Source of the DNA: Paroceanicella profunda
GTDB taxonomy: Bacteria; Pseudomonadota; Alphaproteobacteria; Rhodobacterales; Rhodobacteraceae
Length of the DNA: 64,000 nt
Direction: 5' to 3'
NCBI RefSeq assembly: GCF_005887635.2
Contig: NZ_CP040823.1
Coordinates: 50,057 to 114,056, forward strand
Shown: positions 25,172 to 33,607 of the stretch, in pieces
How positions within the stretch are numbered: the stretch's first letter is position 1
Layout of the letters: each line of letters begins with the position of its first letter
Notes under the pieces: model-generated
The model's input: the letters and a program-made list of their open reading frames with translations, nothing else
The model's database searches: none
Told to the model about the DNA's origin: nothing
Made by a program: the position numbers and the translations under genes

Positions 25172-27505
25172 ATGGAGCATGATCATCATCACGCAACGCA
25201 CGACATCCCGACGGGGACCGAGACGGCAAAGGACCCGGTCTGCGGGATGACGGTCGCGGTCAATACGGACGGGCGTCACGCCGAGTTCGAGGGCGAGACC
25301 TTCCATTTCTGCTCGGAGAAGTGCCAGACGAAGTTCAAGGCGGATCCGTGGTTCTACGCCTCGGGCCGGGCTGCCGGGCAGAAGAAGGCGGCACCGGCCA
25401 ATGTCCAGTACACCTGTCCGATGCACCCGGAGATCGTCCGCGATGCGCCGGGGGCCTGTCCGATCTGCGGCATGGCGCTGGAGCCAATGGTGCCGTCCGA
25501 CGAGCCCAGCGAGGAATTGACTGACTTTACACGGAGGATGTGGATCTCGGCTGCCGCCGCAGTGCCACTCGTCATCCTGACAATGGGCGAGTTGGTGGCG
25601 CTGCCGGTGCGCGACTGGATCGGGCATCAGACAGCGAGCTATCTGGAGTTCCTGCTCGCGACACCGATCATCCTCTGGGCCGCCTTGCCGTTCTTCCGCC
25701 GCGGCTGGGACTCGATCGTGAACCGCAGCCCCAACATGTGGACGCTGATCAGCCTCGGCGTGGCGGCGGCTTACCTGTATTCGATCGTTGCCACCTTCCT
25801 ACCCGGGATTTTCCCCGAACAGTACCGGATGGGACACGGCGTCGGCACCTATTTCGAGGCGGCCGTGGTCATCGTCACTTTGGTCTTCGTGGGCCAGGTA
25901 CTGGAACTCCGCGCACGAGAGCGCACAGGCGACGCGATCCGCGCGCTGCTGGACCTCGCACCCAAGACGGCACGGCGCATCCTGCCCGATGGCACCGAAT
26001 ATGATGCGCCGCTCGAGAACATCATGGAGGGCGACCGGCTGCGCGTGCGCCCCGGCGACGCGGTCCCGGTCGACGGGACGGTGATCGAGGGCCGGTCTTC
26101 GCTGGACGAGAGCATGCTGACTGGTGAGTCGATGCCAGTGGAAAAAGGTCTGGGCGATGATGTGACCGGGGCCACGATCAACAAAAACGGCAGCCTGGTA
26201 ATCGAGGCGGGCAAGGTTGGCGCGGATACGGTGCTCGCACAGATCGTGGCCATGGTGTCGAACGCGCGACGGTCCCGCGCTCCCATTCAGGGGTTGGCGG
26301 ACCGGGTGTCGGCAGTCTTTGTGCCAACCGTTGTCGCCATCGCCATTGTCGCCTTTGTAGTCTGGCTGATCTTCGGCCCAGAGCCCGCGCTGGTCTTCGC
26401 CATCGCATCTGCCGTGTCAGTGTTGATCATCGCCTGCCCCTGCGCGCTCGGGCTGGCGACCCCAATCTCGATTACCACGGCGGCGGGGCGCGGCGCGCAG
26501 GCGGGCGTGCTGATCAAGGACGCCGAGGCGCTGGAGCGCATGGCGGGTGTCGATACGCTCATCGTCGACAAGACCGGCACCCTGACCATGGGCAAGCCCA
26601 AGCTCACGGATACGGTCGCGCTTGGGAATTTGACCGAGATGGAGCTGCTGTCGCTGGCTGCTGCGCTCGAGCGCGGCTCGGAACATCCGCTGGCCGAAGC
26701 CATCGTCGAGGGCGCCGAGGCACAGGGCTCCCCGCGTCAGGAGGCCACCGACTTCGAGGCTGTCACCGGCAAGGGGGTGCGCGGCAGAGTTGGCGGACGC
26801 GCCGTGGCGCTCGGCAACGCCGCGATGATGCGAGAGATGGAGCTGGACACGGGTGCGGCCGACGTGAAGGCTGACACCCTGCGCGCCGACGGCAAAACGG
26901 CGATGTTCATTTCCGTTGATGGCGCGCTTGTTGGCATCATAGCGGTAGCTGACCCGATCAAGGACAGCACCGCGCAAGCGATCAAGGAACTGCACGCCCA
27001 GGGCCTGCGCGTGATCATGGCCACGGGCGACAACGAACGCACGGCACAGGCGGTGGCAGGTAAGCTTGGCATTGACGAAGTCCGCGCGGGCGTCCTGCCC
27101 GAGGCCAAGAAGGACCTGATCGACCAGTTGCGCCGCGATGGCCACAAGATCGCGATGGCCGGTGACGGAGTGAACGACGCCCCGGCGCTCGCCGCAGCCG
27201 ATGTCGGCATCGCCATGGGCACCGGCGCGGATGTGGCGATGGAAAGCGCAGGGATTACCCTGCTGGGCGGCGACCTGATGGGCATCGTCCGGGCGCGCAA
27301 GCTGGCGCGTGCGACTTTGCGCAACATCAAGCAGAACCTGTTCTTCGCCTTCGCCTACAATGCCCTTGGCGTGCCCATCGCGGCAGGACTGCTCTACCCG
27401 GTCACTGGTATGCTGCTGTCGCCAATGATCGCGGCGGCGGCCATGAGCTTGTCCTCGGTCTCGGTGATCACCAATGCGCTGCGGCTGAGGCGGGTCGATC
27501 TCTAA
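25172..27505 (+). CDS. copA: Copper-translocating P1B-type ATPase with YHS and metal-binding N-terminus
   Basis: 777 residues from ATG 25172. Instead of HMA domains, the N-terminus has a His-rich start (HDHHHATHD), a YHS domain ([20 protein letters not shown], then [12 protein letters not shown]) and a heavy-metal-binding domain ([20 protein letters not shown]). The core is complete: [14 protein letters not shown] in span 6 (Cu(I)-type), phosphorylation DKTGTLT, and [16 protein letters not shown]. It exports Cu(I) from the cytosol. A CueR-like promoter precedes it and a DUF411 gene follows at 38 bases. Confidence 0.93.
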   Translation: MEHDHHHATHDIPTGTETAKDPVCGMTVAVNTDGRHAEFEGETFHFCSEKCQTKFKADPWFYASGRAAGQKKAAPANVQYTCPMHPEIVRDAPGACPICGMALEPMVPSDEPSEELTDFTRRMWISAAAAVPLVILTMGELVALPVRDWIGHQTASYLEFLLATPIILWAALPFFRRGWDSIVNRSPNMWTLISLGVAAAYLYSIVATFLPGIFPEQYRMGHGVGTYFEAAVVIVTLVFVGQVLELRARERTGDAIRALLDLAPKTARRILPDGTEYDAPLENIMEGDRLRVRPGDAVPVDGTVIEGRSSLDESMLTGESMPVEKGLGDDVTGATINKNGSLVIEAGKVGADTVLAQIVAMVSNARRSRAPIQGLADRVSAVFVPTVVAIAIVAFVVWLIFGPEPALVFAIASAVSVLIIACPCALGLATPISITTAAGRGAQAGVLIKDAEALERMAGVDTLIVDKTGTLTMGKPKLTDTVALGNLTEMELLSLAAALERGSEHPLAEAIVEGAEAQGSPRQEATDFEAVTGKGVRGRVGGRAVALGNAAMMREMELDTGAADVKADTLRADGKTAMFISVDGALVGIIAVADPIKDSTAQAIKELHAQGLRVIMATGDNERTAQAVAGKLGIDEVRAGVLPEAKKDLIDQLRRDGHKIAMAGDGVNDAPALAAADVGIAMGTGADVAMESAGITLLGGDLMGIVRARKLARATLRNIKQNLFFAFAYNALGVPIAAGLLYPVTGMLLSPMIAAAAMSLSSVSVITNALRLRRVDL

Positions 27506-27543
27506 CCTGCCCGCACACCACACCAATCATAAAGGAAAACCAG

Positions 27544-28023
27544 ATGACCCATGAAACGATTTCTCGCCGCACGATCCTGGTCGGAGTGACGGCACTCGTG
27601 GCCACATCGCCCCTGAGGGCGTTGGCGCAAGGCGCCGGACCGGCGATTCACGTGATGAAGGACCCGAATTGTGGCTGCTGTTCAGCCTGGATCGATATCC
27701 TCGCGAATGACGGTTTCGCAGTCACGACCGAGGCGAGCGCCGGAACGCTTCTGATGCGCTACAAGCTGGACAACGGCATCCCGCAGGAGATGGTCTCCTG
27801 CCATACGGGTCGCGTGGACGGCTATATGATCGAGGGCCACGTCCCTGCTGCCGACATTCGCCGTTTGCTGGTGGAACGCCCCGACGCGGTCGGCCTGGCA
27901 GTTCCCGGCATGCCCTACGGCTCGCCCGGAATGGGGCCGGAAAGTGAGCGCGAGTCCTATGACGTGTTCCTGATCCAGCGCGACGGATCGGTCGAGGTGT
28001 TCAGTCGTTACACTGCCGCTTGA
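27544..28023 (+). CDS. DUF411 exported metal-binding protein, copy 1
   Basis: 159 residues. The Tat-like signal is ISRRTILVGVTALVATSPLRALAQ. The DUF411 core carries the metal/thiol motif DPNCGCCSAWIDIL and the family markers MVSCHTGRVDGYMIEGHVP, DIRRLLVERPDAVGLAVPGM and PYGSPGMG. Family members bind copper in the periplasm, though the mechanism is unclear. It lies 38 bases after copA and is the last gene of the cluster. Copy 3 (57616-58071) is the nearest paralogue by eye; copy 2 (45586-46083) is more divergent. Confidence 0.88.
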   Translation: MTHETISRRTILVGVTALVATSPLRALAQGAGPAIHVMKDPNCGCCSAWIDILANDGFAVTTEASAGTLLMRYKLDNGIPQEMVSCHTGRVDGYMIEGHVPAADIRRLLVERPDAVGLAVPGMPYGSPGMGPESERESYDVFLIQRDGSVEVFSRYTAA

Positions 28024-28323
28024 TTGCAAGTGCTAGCGAATGCTCACTCTTCCGAATCTGTGAGATTGCTAGACTGAAATTGCTGCGCGATGCACGAGTG
28101 ACCGGGACAGTTTCTTCTTCACAAGGCGGCAGACGCCGTTCTAACGCTCCCAGGCCGCCAGCTTTTTGGTAAAGCGCCCCGGTGGCTTGGGACTGCCGTC
28201 GGTGTAGCGAATGTGCGCCCTGAGGGGGCAGTGTCGATGATGGTTGTTGCAGACATAATTCCTCATTCCGAATGCGAGTAATCGCACTTATCTTTTTGAT
28301 ATTGTTACATTATCTTGTAATTT
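28024..28323. other. Convergent gap between DUF411 and ParB-like genes
   Basis: About 300 bases between the plus-strand copper cluster and the minus-strand plasmid genes. It holds one plausible minus-strand micro-ORF (28141-28266), listed separately. The remainder has short repeats such as TGCTAG (28032, 28067) but no clear terminator for the copper operon. The GC-rich hairpin at 28324-28344 marks its right border. Confidence 0.4.
28141..28266 (-). CDS. Possible 41-residue basic protein
   Basis: From ATG 28266 the frame reads MRNYVCNNHHRHCPLRAHIR, then YTDGSPKPPGRFTKKLAAWE and R, stopping at 28141. The composition is protein-like (two Cys with a His cluster, basic tail), but there is no strong ribosome site. 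It lies downstream of the accessory ParB-like gene and past a strong hairpin. It could also be a fragment. Function unknown. Confidence 0.35.
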   Translation of the reverse strand: MRNYVCNNHHRHCPLRAHIRYTDGSPKPPGRFTKKLAAWER

Positions 28324-28344
28324 GGGGGCGAAATGTCCGCCCCC
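28324..28344 (-). terminator. GC-rich hairpin after accessory ParB-like gene
   Basis: GGGGGCG (28324-28330) pairs perfectly with CGCCCCC (28338-28344) across a 7-base loop. On the minus strand it directly overlaps the stop of the ParB-like gene and is followed by AAATTACAAG, so the T-tract is poor. It probably works as a terminator or transcript-stabilising hairpin. Confidence 0.55.
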
Positions 28345-29804
28345 TACTGGATTTCGCTACTTGGCGGCCAGCATCGACGCGCTTCACGCAGCGCCAGCGT
28401 CCGGTGGGCCGTCAACTCCATGACCAGCCGCTCGGGCAGCGGCTTCAACGCTCCGACATCCTCATCCTCCGGCAAGTCAGCTCCGATCGGCTGGCCACCC
28501 GACATGATGACGGTTCCACCATGAGCGGCACTGCCATGGCCATCGGTGAAATCACGATCATCCCCCTGCACCGCCGCCGCAGGATCCGTACCATCCTGGA
28601 CCGCGGTCTCGTCAACGGGCTCATCCTCTGGACGCACATACCCGCGATAGACTGCCAGAGCGCCGTAACGGTCGAGCGTGACGAACGCCCCTGCCCGTCC
28701 GATCTCCTCCGCGTCGAAGATCAACGGCCGGGTCTCGATCTTTTCCATCTCCGTTTCCAACACGCCAAGCCGCGTGTCGATCTCGTCGGGGATTTCATCC
28801 TGTCCCGCGCATTCTTCCTCGAGCGCCCGATACTCGGCGAGCAGCTTGGCATGGGCCGCACCTTCGTCATCCGTCATAGGTGCCGGATCGCCGGACAAGG
28901 ACCGCAGGCCGTGGCTGTAGCCGTAGGGCAGGTCGAGTGCGACCTCGATCCACTTCCAGCCCTCAACGGCAATCGTCTCAGCCTCGGCCTGGAGTTTTTC
29001 CGTCACCAGCCGATCGAGCAAGGCAGGGTCCTCGAGCCAGCCACCGTCATCGCCCTGAAAAAGGTCATGCAACATCGTGCCGCCCGCCGCTTCGTAGGCC
29101 TCAGCACCCACAAAGACCGCGCGCCGGTCAGACGCCCGGACCGAGGTCTCTGTCAGCATGCGCCGGATCTGGAATGGCTCCTTGTTCCAGGATGAATGGA
29201 TCACATCCCAGACCTGAACCTGACGCGCGTGATCGGGGTTCACGGTGAAGGCCATCAACTGTTCCAGCGTCATGCCATCCTCGGCATAGACCTCGAGCAG
29301 GGCAGGGGCGACGGAGGCGAGTTTCAGGCGCTGCTTCACGACCTGCGGCGTCACGAAGAAGGCGGCAGCAATCTCAGCGTCGCTCTGGCCCTTGTACCGC
29401 AGCGCCACAAATGCGCGGAACTGGTCGAGCGGGTGCAGGGCGACGCGCTGCATGTTTTCCGCAAGGGAATCGTCCTCGGCCAGGATGTCGGACGCAGCAT
29501 CGCGGACGATGCAGGGAATGGGCGTCGTCTTTGCCAACCGCTTCTGCTTCACCAGCAGGGACAATGCTTGAAACCTGCGGCCTCCGGCCGGGATCTCGAA
29601 CTTGCCGGTCTCGGTCCCATCGGCAGCCAACACGGGCCGCACGCTCAGGCTTTGTAAGAGACCGCGGCGGGCGATGTCTTCGGCGAGTTCCTCGACGGAC
29701 ACGCCAGCCTTGATGCGCCGCACGTTGGACTGGCTCAGCACCAACTTGTCGAAAGGGATATCCCGCGAAGGGGACAGGGTGATTTTCTGGACAGCTTTCG
29801 TCAT
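28344..29804 (-). CDS. Accessory ParB/RepB-like protein, C-terminus probably truncated
   Basis: 486 residues from ATG 29804. The ParB domain is clear: DKLVLSQSNVRRIKAGVSVE, IPAGGRRFQALSLL, DDSLAENMQRVALHPLDQFR and a helix-turn-helix (SDAEIAAAFFVTPQVVKQRL). An acidic middle region and a long C-terminal part follow, as in the 660-residue ParB-like protein at 13024-15006. The last residues, REARRCWPPSSEIQ, do not continue like a folded domain and the stop lies inside a GC-rich hairpin, so the 3' end may be lost. It begins 114 bases after the repC stop. It is not RepB, which is present separately, so its role is accessory. Confidence 0.7.
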   Translation of the reverse strand: MTKAVQKITLSPSRDIPFDKLVLSQSNVRRIKAGVSVEELAEDIARRGLLQSLSVRPVLAADGTETGKFEIPAGGRRFQALSLLVKQKRLAKTTPIPCIVRDAASDILAEDDSLAENMQRVALHPLDQFRAFVALRYKGQSDAEIAAAFFVTPQVVKQRLKLASVAPALLEVYAEDGMTLEQLMAFTVNPDHARQVQVWDVIHSSWNKEPFQIRRMLTETSVRASDRRAVFVGAEAYEAAGGTMLHDLFQGDDGGWLEDPALLDRLVTEKLQAEAETIAVEGWKWIEVALDLPYGYSHGLRSLSGDPAPMTDDEGAAHAKLLAEYRALEEECAGQDEIPDEIDTRLGVLETEMEKIETRPLIFDAEEIGRAGAFVTLDRYGALAVYRGYVRPEDEPVDETAVQDGTDPAAAVQGDDRDFTDGHGSAAHGGTVIMSGGQPIGADLPEDEDVGALKPLPERLVMELTAHRTLALREARRCWPPSSEIQ

Positions 29805-29893
29805 CAGATCTTCTCCACGACGGGCGCCGGAAGCCACTCTCCCGATCTCACTTCCCGTCACCCTCAGACCAACACTCCTTTCCCTCTCACGGT

Positions 29894-29917
29894 GCTTCTT
29901 GACCGCGGTCAAGAAGC
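29894..29917. promoter_or_regulatory. parS-like centromere palindrome 1
   Basis: A perfect 24-bp palindrome with core CTTGACCGCGGTCAAG and outer GCTTC/GAAGC arms, directly after the repC stop. The same core occurs at 31224-31247 and, with one change, at 31269-31286. Repeated palindromes of this kind around repB/repC are RepB-binding centromeres in repABC plasmids. Binding is inferred. Confidence 0.75.
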
Positions 29918-31051
29918 TCATGTGGGAGCAAGTTGTGTGCGTAGGATCCTTTCGAAATAGGCGTCAGGATGTTTGATCGTGTCTGCTCTTGCTATCAGGT
30001 AGTCGAAGACGAGAAGCAGTTTTCCCGCGCCAGCTTTCTGGATGCCATGCCGCAGTTCGTCTTGGCTTATTCTAAGCAATCGACCGAGGTCGTATAGAAT
30101 GCGGGTGAGGGCTTCTCCTGTACGCGGCGGTTCTGGGAAAAATCCTGCAACGTGGGTGAAGTCTTCCCATGCCATGCTTGCTGGGTCTCGGTTCATCGTG
30201 GGCTTGGTTTGTGCGGTTTGTTCACCGCGATTGACCGTAGTTGGAACAATCTTTTTAATATCTTTTTTTATAGACTCTATGTGCCGGACATTTTGACCGT
30301 TTGTGGCGGGCAGATCGTTGGAATCCGGTGTATGCGGTCGGTGTTCGATAGTATGTAAATTATCTGCGGTACCAGCTTTTGTTGCGGCATGGTGTTCACC
30401 GTAGCTTGCGTCGGTATCGGCTCCGAGGGCTCTAAGTTCTGACATAACGCTCAGGACTGCATCAACGGTTAATGTTGCTCGACGCAGGACATTTCTGATC
30501 ATGTTGAGGGTAGAGAGCTTTGCTTCATCGAAGCGTGTCTGTTGGAGTAGCGAAGCACGTAGGGCCAACGCCTCAGCCTTCAGTGAGCGCAAGCGCTCGC
30601 GTTCTTCGGTGAGCTGCAAGGCTTGTGTCGCGAGCGAGCCGTACCTCTGGATCAAGGGCTTCAGGTCGATACCGAAGGCATCTCTGATAACGCCTCCATA
30701 CCGCAGCGGAAAGCGTTTGCCATTTGCTGAATTCTTGCGTTCGATCAGTTCAGCAGCTGAGAGGCGTCCCAGGCTGCGTCGAATTGTTCTCTCATCGAGT
30801 CCATTGGCGCGCTCTGACAGAGAAGCGTTCGATGGGAACACGACAGTGAGCGTAAGTCGCTGGCTGTCCTGAATCTCACGTTCTTTGCGGGGTAGGAAGC
30901 TAATGAGCGCGGTCAGAACGGCGAGGTCATTGGTTGTGAGACCGAGCTCCTTCCTCAGTACGCGAACTGGGCCCAGAAGCTCATAGGGGTTAGGGCAGGG
31001 CAGAGATATCCGTTCCGCCAGGGCGGTTGTTGTTTCATTTGCATGTCTCAT
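29918..31051 (-). CDS. repC: RepC replication initiator of a repABC plasmid
   Basis: 377 residues from ATG 31051. A longer frame to a TTG at 31123 is possible, but it would begin inside the repB-repC RNA structures. RepC features are present: the N-terminal CPNPYELLGPVRVLRKELGL, ALISFLPRKEREIQDS, NASLSERANGLDERTIRRSL (winged helix) and RRLRRHGIQ-like C-terminal part (RISQDELRHGIQKAGAGKLL). RepC binds the origin, usually within its own coding sequence, and initiates replication. It is third in the repABC order, separated from repB by 204 bases containing the antisense-RNA signature. Confidence 0.9.
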   Translation of the reverse strand: MRHANETTTALAERISLPCPNPYELLGPVRVLRKELGLTTNDLAVLTALISFLPRKEREIQDSQRLTLTVVFPSNASLSERANGLDERTIRRSLGRLSAAELIERKNSANGKRFPLRYGGVIRDAFGIDLKPLIQRYGSLATQALQLTEERERLRSLKAEALALRASLLQQTRFDEAKLSTLNMIRNVLRRATLTVDAVLSVMSELRALGADTDASYGEHHAATKAGTADNLHTIEHRPHTPDSNDLPATNGQNVRHIESIKKDIKKIVPTTVNRGEQTAQTKPTMNRDPASMAWEDFTHVAGFFPEPPRTGEALTRILYDLGRLLRISQDELRHGIQKAGAGKLLLVFDYLIARADTIKHPDAYFERILRTQLAPT

Positions 31052-31094
31052 GGTGTTTCGGAAGAAAAAGCTTCCCCGTTCACCGCGAGCGGTG

Positions 31095-31123
31095 TTGAAA
31101 TCGATTCGTTTTGGGGGTATCAA
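31095..31123 (+). promoter_or_regulatory. Sigma70-type promoter for the repABC antisense RNA
   Basis: TTGAAA (31095-31100), a 17-bp spacer and TATCAA (31118-31123) on the plus strand, pointing toward repB and against repC. It is correctly placed for the counter-transcribed RNA of repABC modules. It partly overlaps the 5' arm of the hairpin at 31120-31144. Confidence 0.6.
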
Positions 31124-31129
31124 TCAGGT

Positions 31130-31185
31130 GTCGAGACTGATTGAGGCCCTTCGGAAGCATCGCTTTCGGGGGGTCTTTCTTTTTC
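31130..31185 (+). ncRNA. Counter-transcribed inc RNA between repB and repC
   Basis: Predicted from structure: a plus-strand promoter at 31095-31123 and a rho-independent terminator (CCCTTCGGAAGC, ATC loop, GCTTTCGGGGGG, then TCTTTCTTTTTC; 31147-31185). An 8-bp inverted repeat TCAATCAG / CTGATTGA lies at 31120-31144. In repABC plasmids a ~50-60 nt RNA here pairs with the repC leader and limits RepC synthesis, setting copy number and incompatibility. The exact 5' end is uncertain because the -10 overlaps the first hairpin arm. Confidence 0.6.
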
Positions 31186-31223
31186 TAGCCGGTCCTCCTT
31201 TCGTTTTCTGCTCGTTGCTTTTG

Positions 31224-31247
31224 ATGTCTTGACCGCGGTCAAGACAT
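31224..31247. promoter_or_regulatory. parS-like centromere palindrome 2
   Basis: A perfect 24-bp palindrome with core CTTGACCGCGGTCAAG and outer ATGT/ACAT arms, located between repB and the antisense-RNA terminator. It shares its 18-bp centre with copy 1, consistent with RepB binding. Confidence 0.75.
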
Positions 31248-31255
31248 GGGGGTCG

Positions 31256-32179
31256 TCACTCTGGCCCGTCTTGACCGCGGGCAAGAAGCTCCGTGACCAG
31301 CTTCCGGACTGCCTCCTCAACACGAGGGACAAGATCAGCGTCCACATCGATGGTGATACGGGTGCCCTTTCGGCCGATCTTCACGCGCTCACTGGGGTGT
31401 GTCTTCTGCGTCGATGGTTTGGTGGCTGTCAGCAAGGTAACCGCCGCTTCGAGACGGTCGGGGCCCGGTATGTTGCGAGGAATTTCGCCGGCAACTTCTC
31501 GGGCTCTCGCGGCGTCTTTCTCGCACAGCCTGAAAAGCTTTTCCCAAACCCGTCGACCAACGCCGTGTGCAGGTCCGATAGCCTGGATCAGTTCCATCGG
31601 GATGCCCGTAGCGATACGGTTCATCCGCGAGACGAGCGATTCATCGATCTGAAGTGCCCGATACGCGATCGTTTGAGCGTTCTTGCGCGTTTCGTCGGTT
31701 TTCCCAAGTTCTCGAATGATCCCGGCGACAAACAGAGCCCTTTCGATGAACGATGGGTCTTGGCGCGCATTATTCTCTACGCCTTGGGCAATGAGAGCTT
31801 CCTCGTCGGTCATCTCCATGACCGTGGCGCGCACTTTCTGACCAAGTTGGCGACAAGCTAAAAGCCGACGGCGTCCATAGACGATCTCAAGCGCACCGTC
31901 CTGGGTTCTGCGAACCAACACTGGAACCTTTTGACCGTGCTCGCGGATCGACGAGACAAGCTCATCCAGACCATCGCTTGGATCGATGCGGTCCATGACC
32001 GCGGACATTCGTATTACGGTCGGGTCGATCAGCCGGGTGGCGTGTTTATCCTCTTCGAGCACGGATGCTTGTGCGCGAGCTACAGTCGGGCTCGTTCGCT
32101 TCACATCCAGATCCTCGTCCGAAGGCGGCGTTTTGCCCATCGCGTTCTTGAGTGAGTCCCCGAAGACCTTACGCGCCAT
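31256..32179 (-). CDS. repB: RepB, ParB-family partition protein of repABC
   Basis: 307 residues. The ParB domain has DGLDELVSSIREHGQKVPVL, IVYGRRRLLACRQLG and ENNARQDPSFIERALFVAGI (box II), followed by the helix-turn-helix region (IAYRALQIDESLVSRMNRIA). The C-terminal ITIDVDADLVPRVEEAVRKL is the dimer domain. RepB binds parS-like palindromes; three copies of CTTGACCGCGG(T/G)CAAG lie between 29.89 and 31.29 kb, one inside the 3' end of this gene. The start overlaps repA by 11 bases. Confidence 0.9.
   Translation of the reverse strand: MARKVFGDSLKNAMGKTPPSDEDLDVKRTSPTVARAQASVLEEDKHATRLIDPTVIRMSAVMDRIDPSDGLDELVSSIREHGQKVPVLVRRTQDGALEIVYGRRRLLACRQLGQKVRATVMEMTDEEALIAQGVENNARQDPSFIERALFVAGIIRELGKTDETRKNAQTIAYRALQIDESLVSRMNRIATGIPMELIQAIGPAHGVGRRVWEKLFRLCEKDAARAREVAGEIPRNIPGPDRLEAAVTLLTATKPSTQKTHPSERVKIGRKGTRITIDVDADLVPRVEEAVRKLVTELLARGQDGPE
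31269..31286. promoter_or_regulatory. parS-like centromere palindrome 3 (one mismatch)
   Basis: TCTTGACCGCGGGCAAGA matches the centre of copies 1 and 2 except for one base in the right arm. It lies inside the 3' end of repB, 22 bases from copy 2. A close pair of sites would favour RepB spreading or bridging. Confidence 0.6.
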
Positions 32180-33380
32180 GGCTACGCCCCCATGCTTTCA
32201 GGATTTCGCGTTCGACTTCGTCGGTCACGCGCGAGACGGACTCGATCGCGCGCTCGTAAGTTCTGCGATTCACGTCGCGAGGTTCGACCTCGAAGATGCT
32301 CTGCTGGGTGTTCGCAGCATCACCCACGGCTGTTGATTTCAGAAACTCGGCAGACAGCACGGCATCCCCGAGGACTGTCCGAAGCAGAGATGAAATCTGC
32401 ACCTGCGGACCATCCGTATTTTCGTAGCGGGTGATCAGAACTCGCACGAAGTTCAGTCCATGTTCCGGGGCGTGTGCCTCGACGACGCCCATCAGGTTGC
32501 TCGCCATGCCCAGAAAGCTCGCCAGCGACATGACATCGAGCATCGACGCGTTGAGCGGGATCAGGACCCCGGTCGATGCAAAGAGGGCAGAGATCACCGA
32601 GAAGTTCAGCTGCGGTGGGGTGTCAAATATCACCACATCATATCGGTTGAGGACAGGCTCAAGCGCTTCCCGGATGCGGCTATGGAACGTGGTGGCGCCG
32701 TGTCTGAAGCTCAGGGCGACCTCGAACTCGTACTCCATGATGTCCATGGATGCCGGGATCAGATCCACGGTCGGGAAGTTCGTTTTGCGAATGATCTCTG
32801 CTGCGGGCAATGGATCGTCGGATCGGATAAGATCGTATGAAGTCGGCATATCCGGATCGAGCTCAGGAGTAACCCCGAATAGGTTTGTCAGACTTGCCTG
32901 GCTGTCGAGGTCAATCAGCAAGACCCGGTAGCCGCGCAGGCCCAGTAGCTGTCCTACATGGGCAACAGATGACGTCTTTGCCGAACCACCCTTCAGGTTG
33001 AAGATCGTCAAGACCTGACAAGCCTCTCCCGGTCTTCTGTGCGGGTGTTCTTCTGGCTTGATCCTTCCAGTCTCGAGAAGTACGCGTTGTGCTTCGACCA
33101 TCTCCTCTGCAGAGAAGCTACGGCGGTTGCCGCCCTCCAAGACACCTTCGGGAAAGCCTTCGAGGTTTGACACATGATGGCGGAAGGTGTTCTGATTAAT
33201 GCGAAGAAGTTCAGCCGCTTCCCGCATGGCGAAGCGGCGGAGGCCCTTCTGAGCGTCCGGTGGGAAGGTTTCCTGCGCATGTTCACGCAACCGACTACCA
33301 AGCCGCTTGGACATGACTTCAAATCTCTGGGAGGCGCGTATCCCGTTCATCACTGCCCTCAAGTCTTTATTGTTTTGCAA
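32169..33380 (-). CDS. repA: RepA, ParA-family ATPase of repABC
   Basis: 403 residues. An N-terminal ~110-residue DNA-binding part is typical of RepA (FAMREAAELLRINQNTFRHH, a helix-turn-helix). The deviant Walker A is FNLKGGSAKTSS near residues 127-138; Walker B is VVIFDTPPQLNFS, with VLIDLDSQASLTNLFG (motif A'). RepA segregates plasmids with RepB and represses the operon. It overlaps repB by 11 bases. The upstream 33381-33600 region should hold the repABC promoter and operator. Confidence 0.9.
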   Translation of the reverse strand: MQNNKDLRAVMNGIRASQRFEVMSKRLGSRLREHAQETFPPDAQKGLRRFAMREAAELLRINQNTFRHHVSNLEGFPEGVLEGGNRRSFSAEEMVEAQRVLLETGRIKPEEHPHRRPGEACQVLTIFNLKGGSAKTSSVAHVGQLLGLRGYRVLLIDLDSQASLTNLFGVTPELDPDMPTSYDLIRSDDPLPAAEIIRKTNFPTVDLIPASMDIMEYEFEVALSFRHGATTFHSRIREALEPVLNRYDVVIFDTPPQLNFSVISALFASTGVLIPLNASMLDVMSLASFLGMASNLMGVVEAHAPEHGLNFVRVLITRYENTDGPQVQISSLLRTVLGDAVLSAEFLKSTAVGDAANTQQSIFEVEPRDVNRRTYERAIESVSRVTDEVEREILKAWGRSHGA

Positions 33381-33394
33381 AGCTTAACAGATAT

Positions 33395-33403
33395 TGTGGA
33401 TAA
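33395..33403. promoter_or_regulatory. DnaA box upstream of repA
   Basis: TGTGGATAA, the complement of the consensus DnaA box TTATCCACA, lies 15 bases upstream of the repA start. A single box does not define an origin, as repABC origins usually lie inside repC. It could link repABC expression to DnaA. Confidence 0.4.
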
Positions 33404-33607
33404 ATCCAGACCAAACCGTTGAGCGGCCTGGGCGCGTTGAAGCCACCGATTTCTGTCGACGGTAAACTGTTAAAAATCAGCGCCTTGGGCGACTGCGCTC
33501 TCACTCTACTTCAACACCTCGTTGCCAGCCACGAAGTGACCACAAGATGTATTGTGAGTGCGTACAGAAATCAGTCGGCAGAATCGGATGGACGATTCTC
33601 TGGGATC

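Noticed and set aside
28272..29195. 307-codon plus-strand frame over the ParB-like gene
   Set aside because: It starts in the convergent gap and overlaps a clear ParB domain on the other strand, with no protein features.
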